NCBI RefSeq assembly: GCF_905475395.1
Contig: NC_058338.1
Coordinates: 47,155,935 to 47,219,934 of the forward strand
DNA from: Chrysoperla carnea
Lineage: Eukaryota; Arthropoda; Insecta; Neuroptera; Chrysopidae
Direction: 5' to 3'
Length of the DNA: 64,000 nucleotides
A program made the translations under genes and the position numbers. Under the pieces are notes generated by a model. That model had not been told where the DNA came from. It did not search any database and saw nothing but the letters and a program-made list of their open reading frames with translations. Shown here piece after piece: positions 35,801 through 45,112 of the stretch. Position 1 is the first letter of the stretch; each line of letters begins with the position of its first letter.

Positions 35801-38252
35801 AGATATCTCTTATTTTACAATTCGTTTAAATAAATTAGCTAATTTATTTATAAGGGATTTGTATTTAAAAAAAAAAAAAAAATCCTCCCCCATATTGCCT
35901 CCCCACAATTCTCAGGGCGATATAAAACATTTTGCGTTTGGCATTGACTCAGAGAAACTGACCTTAATCCGACCAGTAGAACCGGATATATAGAACATTT
36001 TGCGTTTGGCCATCTCAATTGCTTAACAAAAATCTGACTTTTTTGTCTAACGCACCGTTTTTCTTAGAAAGTCGAAAAAAATGAAGAGTTTCGTTAAAAA
36101 AATCTTTTTTTAACAATGAAGCTGTGATATTATAAATTTTTTCTATAAAAATAGTCAATAAAATTGCCTCTTCAATTATCTGATATTGTGAATCAGGAAT
36201 AAATATAATTTAGAGAAAAACACACGCCTGTCCTAATATCTCTCTGAGTTTACTTTTAACTAAAATTAAGTGACGAAGGAAGTTTCAATTGTTGCGTCCG
36301 AACAATACGTTTGGTCTCATATAAGTTGTTGGGAGTTCTTTAAACAATACTTCCAGAACACTCGAATAAAAACGAAGTTGTATGCCGTAAAAGGTAGAGG
36401 AAAATTTAGATTAGATCGTTATTCTTTTATTAGATATTTCATTTCTTCTGTTAAAATCTACCGGTCAGTAATAATAAAAATGAACCTGTGTTAATTAATT
36501 GAACGCGCTTTCCTACAAACATACATATTTCTTAAAACGCACATTGGTTTTTAAGGATACATATTAATTTATACACTCGAGTTTCTCCAAGTTGGGCTCT
36601 CAATGAAACGTTTAAATTTTTTAGAATTAGAAGATACAACTACTTCAAATACACGGGATGACGAACCATCTTCAAAAAGGTTAAGAACAGAAGGTGGAAA
36701 ATCACGGGTAAGCTCCTATTTTATTCTATTTTAGATTCTAGTTTTATTTGAATACCATGTAATTTTTTTAAATTTACAGACCCCTATAATGACATTGCAA
36801 GGCCATAAAGAGGCCGTTAGTGGTATGGTATATATTGATAACAACACAATATGTTCGGCTAGTTGGGATCATACAATTCGTTTATGGGACATCGAATTAG
36901 GTGGTATTAAAAAAGAAATTGTTGGAAACAAAGCATTTTTTGATGTCGATTTTTCAACATTAAATAGTTTAATTGTTACGGGCTCAGCAGATCGACATGT
37001 TCGAATTTATGATATTCGATCTAATGGTAAGTTGAGATTATGATTATAATTACATATATGTAATGTTCATTGACGTGGTAGATCAAAATAGAGCTAATAT
37101 TGAACTTTTGCTATTGTATGTGTCGCAGGCATTTCATAAATATATAGAAAATAGCACATAAAAAGGTCTAAATATACAAAATATACCGTCCTCTATTTTC
37201 GTTACCTAACCAACTCAGCCTGTTGAAATTGAGTGAAAAATGATTTTTCATGAATATGTATGTCACCATAATATTGTAATTTCCGCCAGATTGTAAACTA
37301 ACCAATTTTTGTCGCTCTAAGCAGCTGCCTACACTGCTCGCTGGGTAGATATAGGCCTGCGGAAAATTGAATAACCTCCACAGATCGAGTTGGTTAAGTA
37401 ACTAAGATCACGAGTTGTGTAGAAAAATTTTTGGGAGTTAGGGAGCAGGTTATGTGGAATTTTTTTAAATTACTTGTATATAATACCGAAGATACTATAC
37501 ATGTAATTCGTGTATTTTTTGAGACACTGAGGTGCATGCTATAAAGTAATTGTTTTTTTTTTTTTTTAACTTTGAAACGCGTATTTTTGATAACTTTTGA
37601 GTTTGGTAACAGAGATTATGTATACACATTTTTAGATCAAACAGCCGTAAGGTGTTGGTACATTTCCCTAAAATTGTAGGCGGGGAGTAAGTGACAACTT
37701 TTTAAATCTGTAAAAGTGGATTTTCTTTTTGCTTCGTGATTTTTCCATACTCTTCAAACTGATTCGATTTTCTTGAAACATAGCCAAAAACACTATCGAT
37801 TAAATTTCCTTTCAAACAAACAAAAAATCAAAATCCGTTCATCTGTTTAAGAGCTACAGACAAACAGGCACACGCAGCTGTCAAATTTATAAAATCCTTC
37901 TTTTTAATAGCCATCGAGAAAAATTACCTTTAGTTTTCAACTTAAAACATAAAATCTTAAAACTCAATAAATTTTAATTCTTGCAGAGGGCTCTGTGGTA
38001 AAAGGCACATACACTTCACATACACAATGGATACAAACTGTGAGATGGTCAGACAATAATGAAAATTTCTTCATCAGTGGTAGTCATGACAAACAAGTGA
38101 AAATGTGGGATATACGAAGCACACGAGCACCGTTATTTGATTTTTGTGGGCATGAAGATAAAGTATTATGTTGTGATTGGAAAAATGGTTTGATTGTATC
38201 TGGTGGTTCGGATAATACGTTACGAATTTTAAAAGAAACAAAAAATAAATAA
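32830..38252 (+). CDS. WDR12: WDR12, ribosome biogenesis protein (complete, six exons)
   Basis: WDR12 (yeast Ytm1) joins PES1/Nop7 and BOP1/Erb1 in the PeBoW complex of the nucleolus, needed for 27S/32S pre-rRNA processing and 60S subunit assembly. Exons: 32830-32894, 32971-33275, 34937-35242, 36625-36707, 36780-37026 and 37987-38252. Together they give 423 residues, the length I recall for human WDR12. An N-terminal NLE-type ubiquitin-like domain (about residues 13-80) is followed by seven WD repeats. Recognisable blocks are HDDWVSAV, GHTGPVKAVAW, GSHDQTAILW, SASWDHTIRLWD, GSADRHVRIYD, SGSHDKQVKMWD and HEDKVLCCDW. An acidic/basic insert with a possible nuclear signal (SSKRLR) lies between repeats 3 and 4. 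The start is the first in-frame ATG before the conserved VNIRLLT. AATAAA overlaps the stop. Confidence 0.96.
32971..33275 (+). CDS. WDR12: WDR12 exon 2: NLE domain and start of WD1
   Basis: Encodes YAVADIPYSVPLTID, FDFIVAEKLLRCPLQEH and PEDCLLHDDWVSAV, ending KWILTG at donor 'gtaaat'. Acceptor 'gtttttag'. Open reading continues into the intron by chance to 33343. Confidence 0.94.
33276..34936 (+). other. WDR12: WDR12 intron 2
   Basis: 1.66 kb. It holds a direct repeat of about 48 bp ('gcctttaatggg.tcg' core) at 34221-34268 and 34315-34363, and a weak tRNA-like B-box motif 'gggtttgattccc' near 34677. Short frames at 33228-33663 are incidental. Confidence 0.8.
34221..34363. repeat. Direct repeat pair, about 48 bp, 94 bp apart
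   Basis: The units share 'tcact.atct.caggttgg' followed by 'gcctttaatggg.tcg.gtt' and 'agca'. They are more GC-rich than the intron around them and are likely remnants of a mobile or tandem repeat. Confidence 0.65.
34937..35242 (+). CDS. WDR12: WDR12 exon 3: WD1-WD3
   Basis: Encodes CYDNTIHLWS (end of WD1), GHTGPVKAVAW...GSHDQTAILWHW (WD2) and LRGHERGIECVRAD...GWDSYIKLWS (WD3). Acceptor 'ttcttctag', donor 'gtaaga', phase 1 at both ends. Confidence 0.95.
35243..36624 (+). other. WDR12: WDR12 intron 3
   Basis: 1.38 kb. 'acattttgcgtttggc' occurs twice, near 35928 and 35995. A poly-A run is at about 35868-35882. Nothing else seen. Confidence 0.8.
36625..36707 (+). CDS. WDR12: WDR12 exon 4: charged insert between WD3 and WD4
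   Basis: 83 bp encoding LEDTTTSNTRDDEPSSKRLR and on to GGKSR. Human WDR12 has an acidic then basic insert at the same place. Acceptor 'tttttag', donor 'gtaagc'. Short, but the phase fits both neighbours. Confidence 0.9.
36780..37026 (+). CDS. WDR12: WDR12 exon 5: WD4 and WD5
   Basis: Encodes TPIMTLQGHKEAVSGMV...ASWDHTIRLWD and GNKAFFDVDF...GSADRHVRIYDIRSN. Acceptor 'tttacag', donor 'gtaagt', phase 1 at the end. Confidence 0.95.
37027..37986 (+). other. WDR12: WDR12 intron 5
   Basis: 960 bp. Nothing recognised except a T-run of about 17 at 37552-37568 and a short block, 'atgtcacc.taatattgtaat', shared with 29768. Confidence 0.8.
37987..38252 (+). CDS. WDR12: WDR12 exon 6: WD6, WD7 and stop
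   Basis: Encodes EGSVVKGTYTSHTQWIQTVRW...SGSHDKQVKMWD and FCGHEDKVLCCDW...SGGSDNTLRILKETKNK, then TAA. Acceptor 'aattcttgcag'. Confidence 0.95.
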
Positions 38253-39488
38253 ATATTCTTTTGACATATAAAGCATTTATTTTTTATTGATATATTCCCT
38301 AAAGTAACTCTAAATAAATATGAGCTGAAACGCCGAGCATAATATACAAGGAGGAAAGGTTATCCTTCAAAACAACCACGCTCTATATATAAACAATCTT
38401 TAAATTGAAAACGACATGATAAAATGTTGACAAAGGGAAAATTATACGATTTCAGTTGGGATTACGCCAGAAATAACTGTAAAAATAGACTTTTTACAAC
38501 TTTTGTTATACTCCAAAAAATGTATATGCAGAAGTTCAGACCACTTTGATAATTGGGGTTTTGAACCAAATTTTTTTTTACTAAAATGGAAAGATCATTT
38601 CCATGATAGTTTAAAACTATCATGGAAAAATAAAAATTAAAACAATTTTGTTATAAAACTTATATATGATCTTTCCATTTTTGTCAAAAAAAAAAGAAAA
38701 GAAAACATTTGTTTTCCAAATCCCAGTTATAGACTATTTTCAAAAAAATTTTAAATAGATAATTTAATTTTGAAAATTTATTAAAAAGGCCTGCCCTTAT
38801 TAAAAATGCGCTTATAAAAATTGTCTGATCGGTGAGGTGCTAAAATTACATGATTGAACGCACAATATGATTTTGAGGCCGGGGCATATAGTATTGATTT
38901 TGTGGAGAATATATATTAGGTTGACTCCAAGTAGTTAAAGATTACCTTTTTTTTAATCCTACATAATTCAAAATGGGCCTATTTTTTGTCAAGTTTTTCT
39001 TGCGATAGCACCTATACAATCAATTCTACCAAATTTTTTATATACATATTTGAAAGTAATGAAAATGTAAAAAAAAATTTAATTTGGTTGGGAGGCATTT
39101 GTTATGTAGGCCTGCAAAATAGACTGAAAATCATTTAATCCTCATGTGAATCCATTCTGTGCACAACTCATGTCAGTTAAGGCAACCTTTAAGGTGCATG
39201 ACATATTTCATCCCTACATAATTTCAAAAATAAAAGAAATAATCAAAATACCACCGTGTTAAAACGCATTATCGAAAACGTTATCAATCTTCGTACCAAT
39301 AAAAAAAATAATTTTAAAATTATTTTTCCATTACCAAAAATGAAATTAATTAAAAGGATCATAGAATAAAACACAAATTTTGATGAATAACAATAAATAC
39401 CTCTCATTTAATTTACAAAATAATTGACTATCTAAAAGGTTCATAGTGATACCTACAATATATATATATATATAAATTATAATTTTAT
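38253..39488. other. Convergent intergenic region between WDR12 and PPCDC
   Basis: 1.2 kb shared by the 3' ends of two converging genes. It includes a nested inverted repeat centred near 38612 and a TA microsatellite at 39459-39474, just past the PPCDC stop. Each gene has an AATAAA overlapping its own stop codon. Confidence 0.75.
38548..38735. mobile_element. Nested inverted repeat, possible MITE
   Basis: A near-perfect 31-bp palindrome, with arms 'tttccatgatagttt' and 'aaactatcatggaaa', lies at the centre (38598-38628). Around it 'aaaatggaaagatcat' (38584) is inverted as 'atgatctttccatttt' (38667), and further out 'ataattggggttttgaa' has a diverged inverse near 38715. The whole could form a long hairpin. 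Confidence 0.65.
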
Positions 39489-39746
39489 TTACAATGACTT
39501 GAGTTTATCTAATACACGTTGTGTAATTGTTTGTACTTCAGCCATGGCCCCAATACCAGTGTCACCACACATTAATGTTTTTGCAATACATGGTACTAAT
39601 GTATAGCCCCAACTTTCTAATATTGATATATGTTGTGATGTTATTGGATGATCCCACATTTTTGTATTCATCGCTGGACAAAATATTAATGGTTTTTTAA
39701 TATCCCATGCACGAACAACACATGTTAATAGATTGTCACATAGACC
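39489..39746 (-). CDS. Ppcdc: PPCDC exon 3
   Basis: Encodes GLCDNLLTCVVRAWDIKKP, LIFCPAMNTKMWDHPIT and CGDTGIGAMAEVQTI, then the stop. On the minus strand the acceptor is 'attttaaag'. Confidence 0.95.
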   Translation of the reverse strand, partial: GLCDNLLTCVVRAWDIKKPLIFCPAMNTKMWDHPITSQHISILESWGYTLVPCIAKTLMCGDTGIGAMAEVQTITQRVLDKLKSL

Positions 39747-42700
39747 CTTTAAAATAATAAAAATTGTTATAAATTTAAATATACGAAGAGCCTTGATATG
39801 ATTTGTGTGTTTTTTTAAATTAATTCATTAATTAGTAATTCATTTGCAGGTATATGGGAAATAATATTTCTGGACTAATTTATACGTTTATGTATTACTA
39901 GCTGAAATTCCTTATCTTGTCAAGATTTGACCGTAGTTTCTTGTTTCCTATAGCGTCGGAATTAAAAAACACATATACAGAATTTTAAAATGACTGGAAA
40001 TTTTAAATAATGAACAACACAAAAATTAATTTTTTAAATTGTATGTATCAGTTTATAATACTTTTGGATAATTTATAAAATACATAAAATTAGATTTTAA
40101 GATTAGTTTTTTCTAAGAATAAAATCAATTTTGTATATGGTTAAACAGGTTCATTTATATATAAAAAGTGAAAACAAACAATTGACTGAGTTAATTGTTG
40201 AAATACCATGCATAGACAGTGTTGATTACTCTATTACATTACACATACATACATGTCACACAGTCGTAACTCATATCCCCATATAATACATACTATACAA
40301 TTTACGCATAATTTGCGCCCTCACGGATAAACAGTGATTACAAAAAAATGTTTCAAACAAGTTGTTTATTTTTTGATAAGGAAGATTTTTTACATTTAAA
40401 CTTTTGTTCTATCTCTAACTCTATGTTGCTCACTTACGAACTTGACTTCACTTTTTATGTCATGAGTACGCTGTAAAAATTTCAGCTTGATATCTTTTTT
40501 CGTTTTTGAGTTATCGTGTTAGCAGACAGATGAACAGACGGACAGACAACCAAAAATGGACTAATTAGGTGATTTTATAAACACCTATACCAAAATTTTG
40601 TTCATAGCATTAATATTTTTAAGCGTTACAAACTTGGGACTAAACTTAGTATACCTTGCATATTACATATATGCATGGTATAAAAATCATAACCGTTTCG
40701 AAGGTTGGAAAGATGATAAGACAAGACTTTTTTTCCCCTCTATATTTGGCTGGGAAGTCCACACTTTTTGAGATATTCGATTTTAGGCTGCTGGAACAGG
40801 TTTTGACTTTCTAGCTACTGGGTTTTCGAGTATGAAATGAGCCTATAACCACGCGGTTGGATAAAAATTTTAATTGTAATCCCTTTTTTGAGGTTAATTG
40901 AAAAAGTTTGTACGAAGAAGTTGAAAGTAAAATTTGTCAGGCTACGTTGCTAGAGGTACATTTGGTACTCGATAACACCCAATTAAATTAACGGAATTTC
41001 TCAGCCGAATGTAGAGAAAACAAAAGTGGGTTTAGTGTTTTGTCTTATCAGTGTCACAACAACTGCCAACCTACCGACTATCACACAGGTTAAGGAACCC
41101 AAGAAATTTGAGATAAAGTGTATGTCAGCTCCTAACTATTAGTAAAATTTTCTATTAAAATATCAATAAAAAAGCTTCAGAAGAGGAATTATTGTGATTG
41201 ATTGAGATTCACTGTTTGAAATTTTTTATGTATTTTTGCTTCCAGAATTCCAAAATCGAATCTTGCAAATCCGCATAAAAAAGTTATTCGAATTTTTTGA
41301 GAAAATAAAAAAACACTATTTTTTATCAACAATAAATTTTTTCTAAAATTGTATGTGTAATGTTTCGCTATTGTCATTCTATATTATTTAAGGTTTTTTA
41401 TCATCTGAATAATAATTTCTTCTGTGTGTATAACACCTCGAATATCACACTCGTGAGTTCACATATCATATTCGTTTAATCTCAACTATTAAAAATATCA
41501 CTTCTTTCTACTTGAGAAATATTATGTATTTGGAATCCCGACAACTTTAACCCAAGTACATCTGAAAATTTTCTATGCAATTCAATTACACATATTAAAG
41601 ACCCCGACAATGTACCGTTTTTAAATTGAGGCAGTTGGAAAAACCTATTTTATTATAATACAATTTTAAGTCTTTTTTTTTTTTTTTTTAAATAAAAATC
41701 CGATTACTTATAATTCGCTAGAATGAATTTAGACCTTCAGGTTGATTTTAAATTTAATTGATGTTCAAGATTTTGGGTAGGTATTTAAAAATAATAACTT
41801 ACGTTTGCAATCTTTGCTAAAGTGTTTGCGTCTAATGGTGCAATTACAAGCATATCGGCCCATTTAGCCAATTCGATATGCAAAACAGGATCCCCACGTT
41901 TATTCCATGTTTTCCATTCGTCTTCATCACAATAAACTTCAACATTTTTAGGTATATCTTCGGGATTATAAAAATGTTTGGCATGATTTGTAACAATAAT
42001 ACGAATCTAAAACAAATTAATTATATTTTACAATAATGCTCGAAAAAAATGGCAAAAAATTAAGTATTTGTTAAGAATTTAGAGGCACAATATGAGAGTG
42101 GATAATAGGGAATATTCATGTATTTTTTTTATATTTTTAATTCATTGTTTACACCGTTATAACAAAGTAAAAAATATAAACACTGTTTAAAAATGTATAA
42201 GTACGTGATCTGTCAATTTTTGACAGTTCAATGCATGGTTCAATGTATAATTTACACTTTAAAAAAATGAATTTACAACACAGAATTTACACTCGTTATT
42301 ATTAAGTTTTCTAATAAAAAGCCGTAGAATAGTATATTTTAATGAAATACCATATAAAATGTAAGTAATTAATATCATACAGTATGTCAACAAATTTGAC
42401 AAGCCCGTACTTTAATGTCACGTCCGTATAAAAATTTGAATTTCTGTTTTAGAAATTTTTAAATGCCCTCACTGAAATTGTACTTTTATTAATAAATTTT
42501 AAGTAATTAAAACGATATTAATTACTAAAATAATGGTTTAGTTGAAATGTCCAGTCAATAAAGTTACGGAAGAAAATTATTTGAACCAAATTTAAATTTC
42601 ATGAATGTTCCCTATTGTTAGAAATATAATTGTTGGCGTAAGGTCCACGCCCGCTTTGAATCCTGTATTTATATCCTTGACTTTAAATTTTTATATAACT

Positions 42701-42878
42701 CTAAACTCAATGATTTATATACCCATTTCATTATATTAAGTTGAGGTTTTGAATGAATAGTATTTACCTGAGCGATTTTATTGTTTAATAATAAACTTTC
42801 TGTTAATAGTGATAACTTAATTGTCGCTACACTTCCAGTACAAGCAATTAAAATATTATAACTTTTATTTTCAGCCAT
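39489..42878 (-). CDS. Ppcdc: Phosphopantothenoylcysteine decarboxylase (complete, three exons)
   Basis: PPCDC, an FMN-dependent flavoprotein, decarboxylates 4'-phosphopantothenoylcysteine to 4'-phosphopantetheine in cytosolic coenzyme A synthesis. Exons on the minus strand: 42878-42768, 42006-41803 and 39746-39489, all phase 0, giving 190 residues (human about 204). Residues near 8-18 (NILIACTGSVATIK) form the flavoprotein nucleotide loop. VTNHAKHFYNPEDIP carries the family's active-site His. APLDANTLAKIANGLCDNLLTCV is the FMN- and substrate-binding stretch with the catalytic Asn region, followed by PAMNTKMW, the substrate clamp motif, and CGDTGIGAMAE. The start ATG lies 25 nt after the COX19 stop. 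AATAAA overlaps the PPCDC stop. All key motifs look intact. Confidence 0.95.
39747..41802 (-). other. Ppcdc: PPCDC intron 2
   Basis: 2.06 kb. It holds a near-full copy of repeat family A (40169-40662). On the plus strand a T-run of about 17 lies at 41674-41690. No exon seen in the rest. Confidence 0.85.
40169..40662 (-). repeat. Interspersed repeat family A, copy 2
   Basis: Reverse complement of the family at 1-450 and 47055-47645. Read on the minus strand it starts 'gcaaggtatactaagtttag' and ends 'actcagtcaattgtttgttt'. It has the same orientation as PPCDC. Confidence 0.85.
41803..42006 (-). CDS. Ppcdc: PPCDC exon 2
   Basis: 68 codons: IRIIVTNHAKHFYNPEDIPK, then DEDEWKTWNKRGDPVLHIEL and KWADMLVIAPLDANTLAKIAN. 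Acceptor 'ttgttttag', donor 'gtaagt' on the minus strand. Nearly colinear with the human protein. Confidence 0.95.
42007..42767 (-). other. Ppcdc: PPCDC intron 1
   Basis: 761 bp of AT-rich sequence; nothing else seen. Confidence 0.85.
42768..42878 (-). CDS. Ppcdc: PPCDC exon 1
   Basis: 37 codons from ATG: MAENKSYNILIACTGSVATI to NNKIAQ, donor 'gtaaat'. A potential polyadenylation signal, AATAAA, lies inside this exon on the minus strand (42864-42869, codons 4-5). It might serve the upstream COX19 transcript. Confidence 0.92.
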
Positions 42879-42903
42879 TGTATATAAATATTCGTTGAAT
42901 GTT
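42879..42903 (-). other. 25-nt spacer between COX19 stop and PPCDC start
   Basis: AT-rich, with no room for a usual terminator plus promoter. It suggests either a dicistronic mRNA or a PPCDC promoter within the COX19 coding region. Counted from the stop codon ending at 42904 to the ATG beginning at 42878. Confidence 0.85.
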
Positions 42904-43170
42904 TTACTTATTATTAACTTGATTTTTATTATGATTTTGAAATCCTAGCTTGGACCATTCTTCTTTTGACATTAAATTATTATCCATACGACATGCAAGA
43001 TAATCTTTGGCTTCGATTCGACACGCCGAATTATTATTTTTATTTAACCTCAAACATCGCATATAATTATACATTGTTTCTTTACATATTCCTTCATGAT
43101 CAAGTGGAAAACTTCCTTTATCTGGTGGTGTTGGAGTAAATGATTTTTGTCCAAAGGTCATTGTAGACAT
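42904..43170 (-). CDS. COX19: COX19 cytochrome c oxidase assembly factor (complete, single exon)
   Basis: COX19 is a small soluble twin-CX9C protein of the mitochondrial intermembrane space and cytosol that helps supply copper to cytochrome oxidase; it is oxidised on import by MIA40. The frame gives 88 residues (human about 90). N-terminal FGQKSFTPTPPDKGSFPLDH is the family hallmark. Cys29 and Cys39, then Cys50 and Cys60, make the two CX9C motifs, and KLGF near residues 74-77 is also conserved. There is no intron. The ATG is the only one ahead of the conserved block. Its stop is 25 nt from the PPCDC ATG, and its 5' end faces Ptpmeg. Confidence 0.95.
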   Translation of the reverse strand: MSTMTFGQKSFTPTPPDKGSFPLDHEGICKETMYNYMRCLRLNKNNNSACRIEAKDYLACRMDNNLMSKEEWSKLGFQNHNKNQVNNK

Positions 43171-44956
43171 TTTTAATTTTTATTTGTCCCGAAAAACTCG
43201 ATGTAGTATACTCACAAACGTCCTATCCTTAAGAATGTAAATGTATTGTATTGCCCGGTGGACACTTTGAAATACGTTTTCACATTTTTTTTTTTTTGTT
43301 CTCAAATGAAAAATGAAATTTTTTAAATAATTTAGAATTTTTTTGCTAATAATTTTGAACCCAAATGACCCAATACATAAAACACTAATTGATAAATTTA
43401 GGTTGTTTTTTTTTTTTTGTATATGATCGAGTTGATCTTTTTATGCTTGGAATTTACTTAGTTTTATTAATTGTTCTTGTAAAAACCTAATTGTTAGAAA
43501 TAATTATGATTTTTAGCTAGGTATTTTCTTTTTAACTTTCACTCCAAATATAAAATGGTTAATAAATGATTAATAAAATGATTTGATTTCATTTAAAGTT
43601 TGTATAATAACATTAACTGTTAATATTAATTCATCAGGAAACAATGACAAATTATTTATCGTAAATTTAGAATATGTAGGTAATTAATATTCATGAAACG
43701 AATTATTTTTAAGTTGAATTAGTAGATTCGTACATGCTAGAAAACATGTTCGTAGATATACAGTCATAAAGTCTGGCTGTATTCAAAATTTGTAAAAAAA
43801 ATTTGCATATTGGTAGTCAAATTTACATGAATATAAAAATTATTTCTGGACAAAAAATCATTACTAGAAAACTCCAAAATATTTAAAAAAATTTTGACCT
43901 TCTACGGGTTCGGTCTTCGATATCTGATCTTGCATTTCTCGCAAATTTAATTCGCTGGGACATTGGGGTTTCAGGGTGGTTTACATAGCCAGGACATGAC
44001 CTATCCGCTCGAATAAATGTATTGTCTGAATTAGTCTCAATCGGTACATATTTGTTAAATATGACTAAATAATAATAATTTATATTATTCTATGATTACC
44101 ATAATTCTAAATTGTAAATAATATTTAAGTTGGATGATTTAAGGTTCGGTTTTAATTTTAACCACAGAAAATATAAGTTATTTGAATTGTCAAAATTAAT
44201 GTAATTTTAATGTAGTTTATTTGTTTAAAAAATTAATAAAATTAACTAAATGCAATGTTTTGAATTAGTTTAATGTTAAATTTGACTTATTTGATGGGCC
44301 ACCCTTTACTTATTGATACTTTTGATAGTCAGTACATTTATTCCGTAACACAGTAGCAGAAGTCAGCGACACGCGTATAGTGTAAACGAGTCTCTACAAT
44401 TGTGAATGATGATGAGATAAAATCCCTTCAGTATTTTTTTAATTACAACAAAAAAGATGACTTCTTGTTTCTTACACTGCTGTGGGTCTGTGTCAAAATG
44501 GTTGAAGACTCATCAATTGCCTTAATATTCTAAATTTTTAAATGTGATAACGTATTTGTGTTAGAAAAGTTAATTACTAAACATCTATTGTGATAATTAC
44601 TAATATAAATCAATTTTCTAAAACAAATAATTAATAAAACGTAGAAAAATGGCTGCTGTTTATTCTTTATGATAAATTTCGTAATAATAATAACATTAAT
44701 CGAAACAGTAAATTAACTTGCTTTTAAAATAAATAGTTAAACAATAATAAACAATTTGTTAAAGTGATTAAAATACTTCAATCAGAAAAAATTTTGGTGC
44801 CTTTAGAATAACAAAAAAAAATTATAATCTTTTAATCGAAGAGAATTTCGACAAATATGTTTTTCTAAATAAAAAACTATGTTGCAGACAATGATTGTTT
44901 TATTATTATATAAATTTCAAAAATTGTTTAACAAAGAAATAAAGTTAGAATGAGAA
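43171..44956. promoter_or_regulatory. Divergent upstream region of COX19 and Ptpmeg
   Basis: 1.8 kb of AT-rich DNA between two genes that point apart, so it must hold the COX19 promoter and the 5'UTR or upstream exon of Ptpmeg. I see no clear TATA-plus-initiator or coding exon. A small upstream frame overlaps the Ptpmeg start. Confidence 0.5.
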
Positions 44957-44964
44957 ATGATTGA
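44950..44964 (+). promoter_or_regulatory. Five-codon upstream ORF overlapping the Ptpmeg start
   Basis: ATG AGA AAT GAT TGA lies in another frame and ends after the Ptpmeg ATG at 44957. If the leader includes it, it could reduce translation of the main frame. Confidence 0.4.
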
Positions 44965-45112
44965 AAGAGTTTCTAAACGAGCGTTTACTGGCTCCAGCGG
45001 AACGTATCATGTACGTGCCTCGGAACTTGCCGTTATTCGCGATCGACGGCTTAAAGTTATTGGTCTTACTGTTGTATTTCTAGATGGATCGACAAATGTA
45101 TTCACTGTTGAG
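44957..45112 (+). CDS. Ptpmeg: Ptpmeg exon 1: start of FERM
   Basis: 52 codons: [20 protein letters not shown] and ASELAVIRD... to [12 protein letters not shown]. Donor 'gtaagt', phase 0. PTPN4 has the same TY.VRASELA near its N-terminus. Confidence 0.9.
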
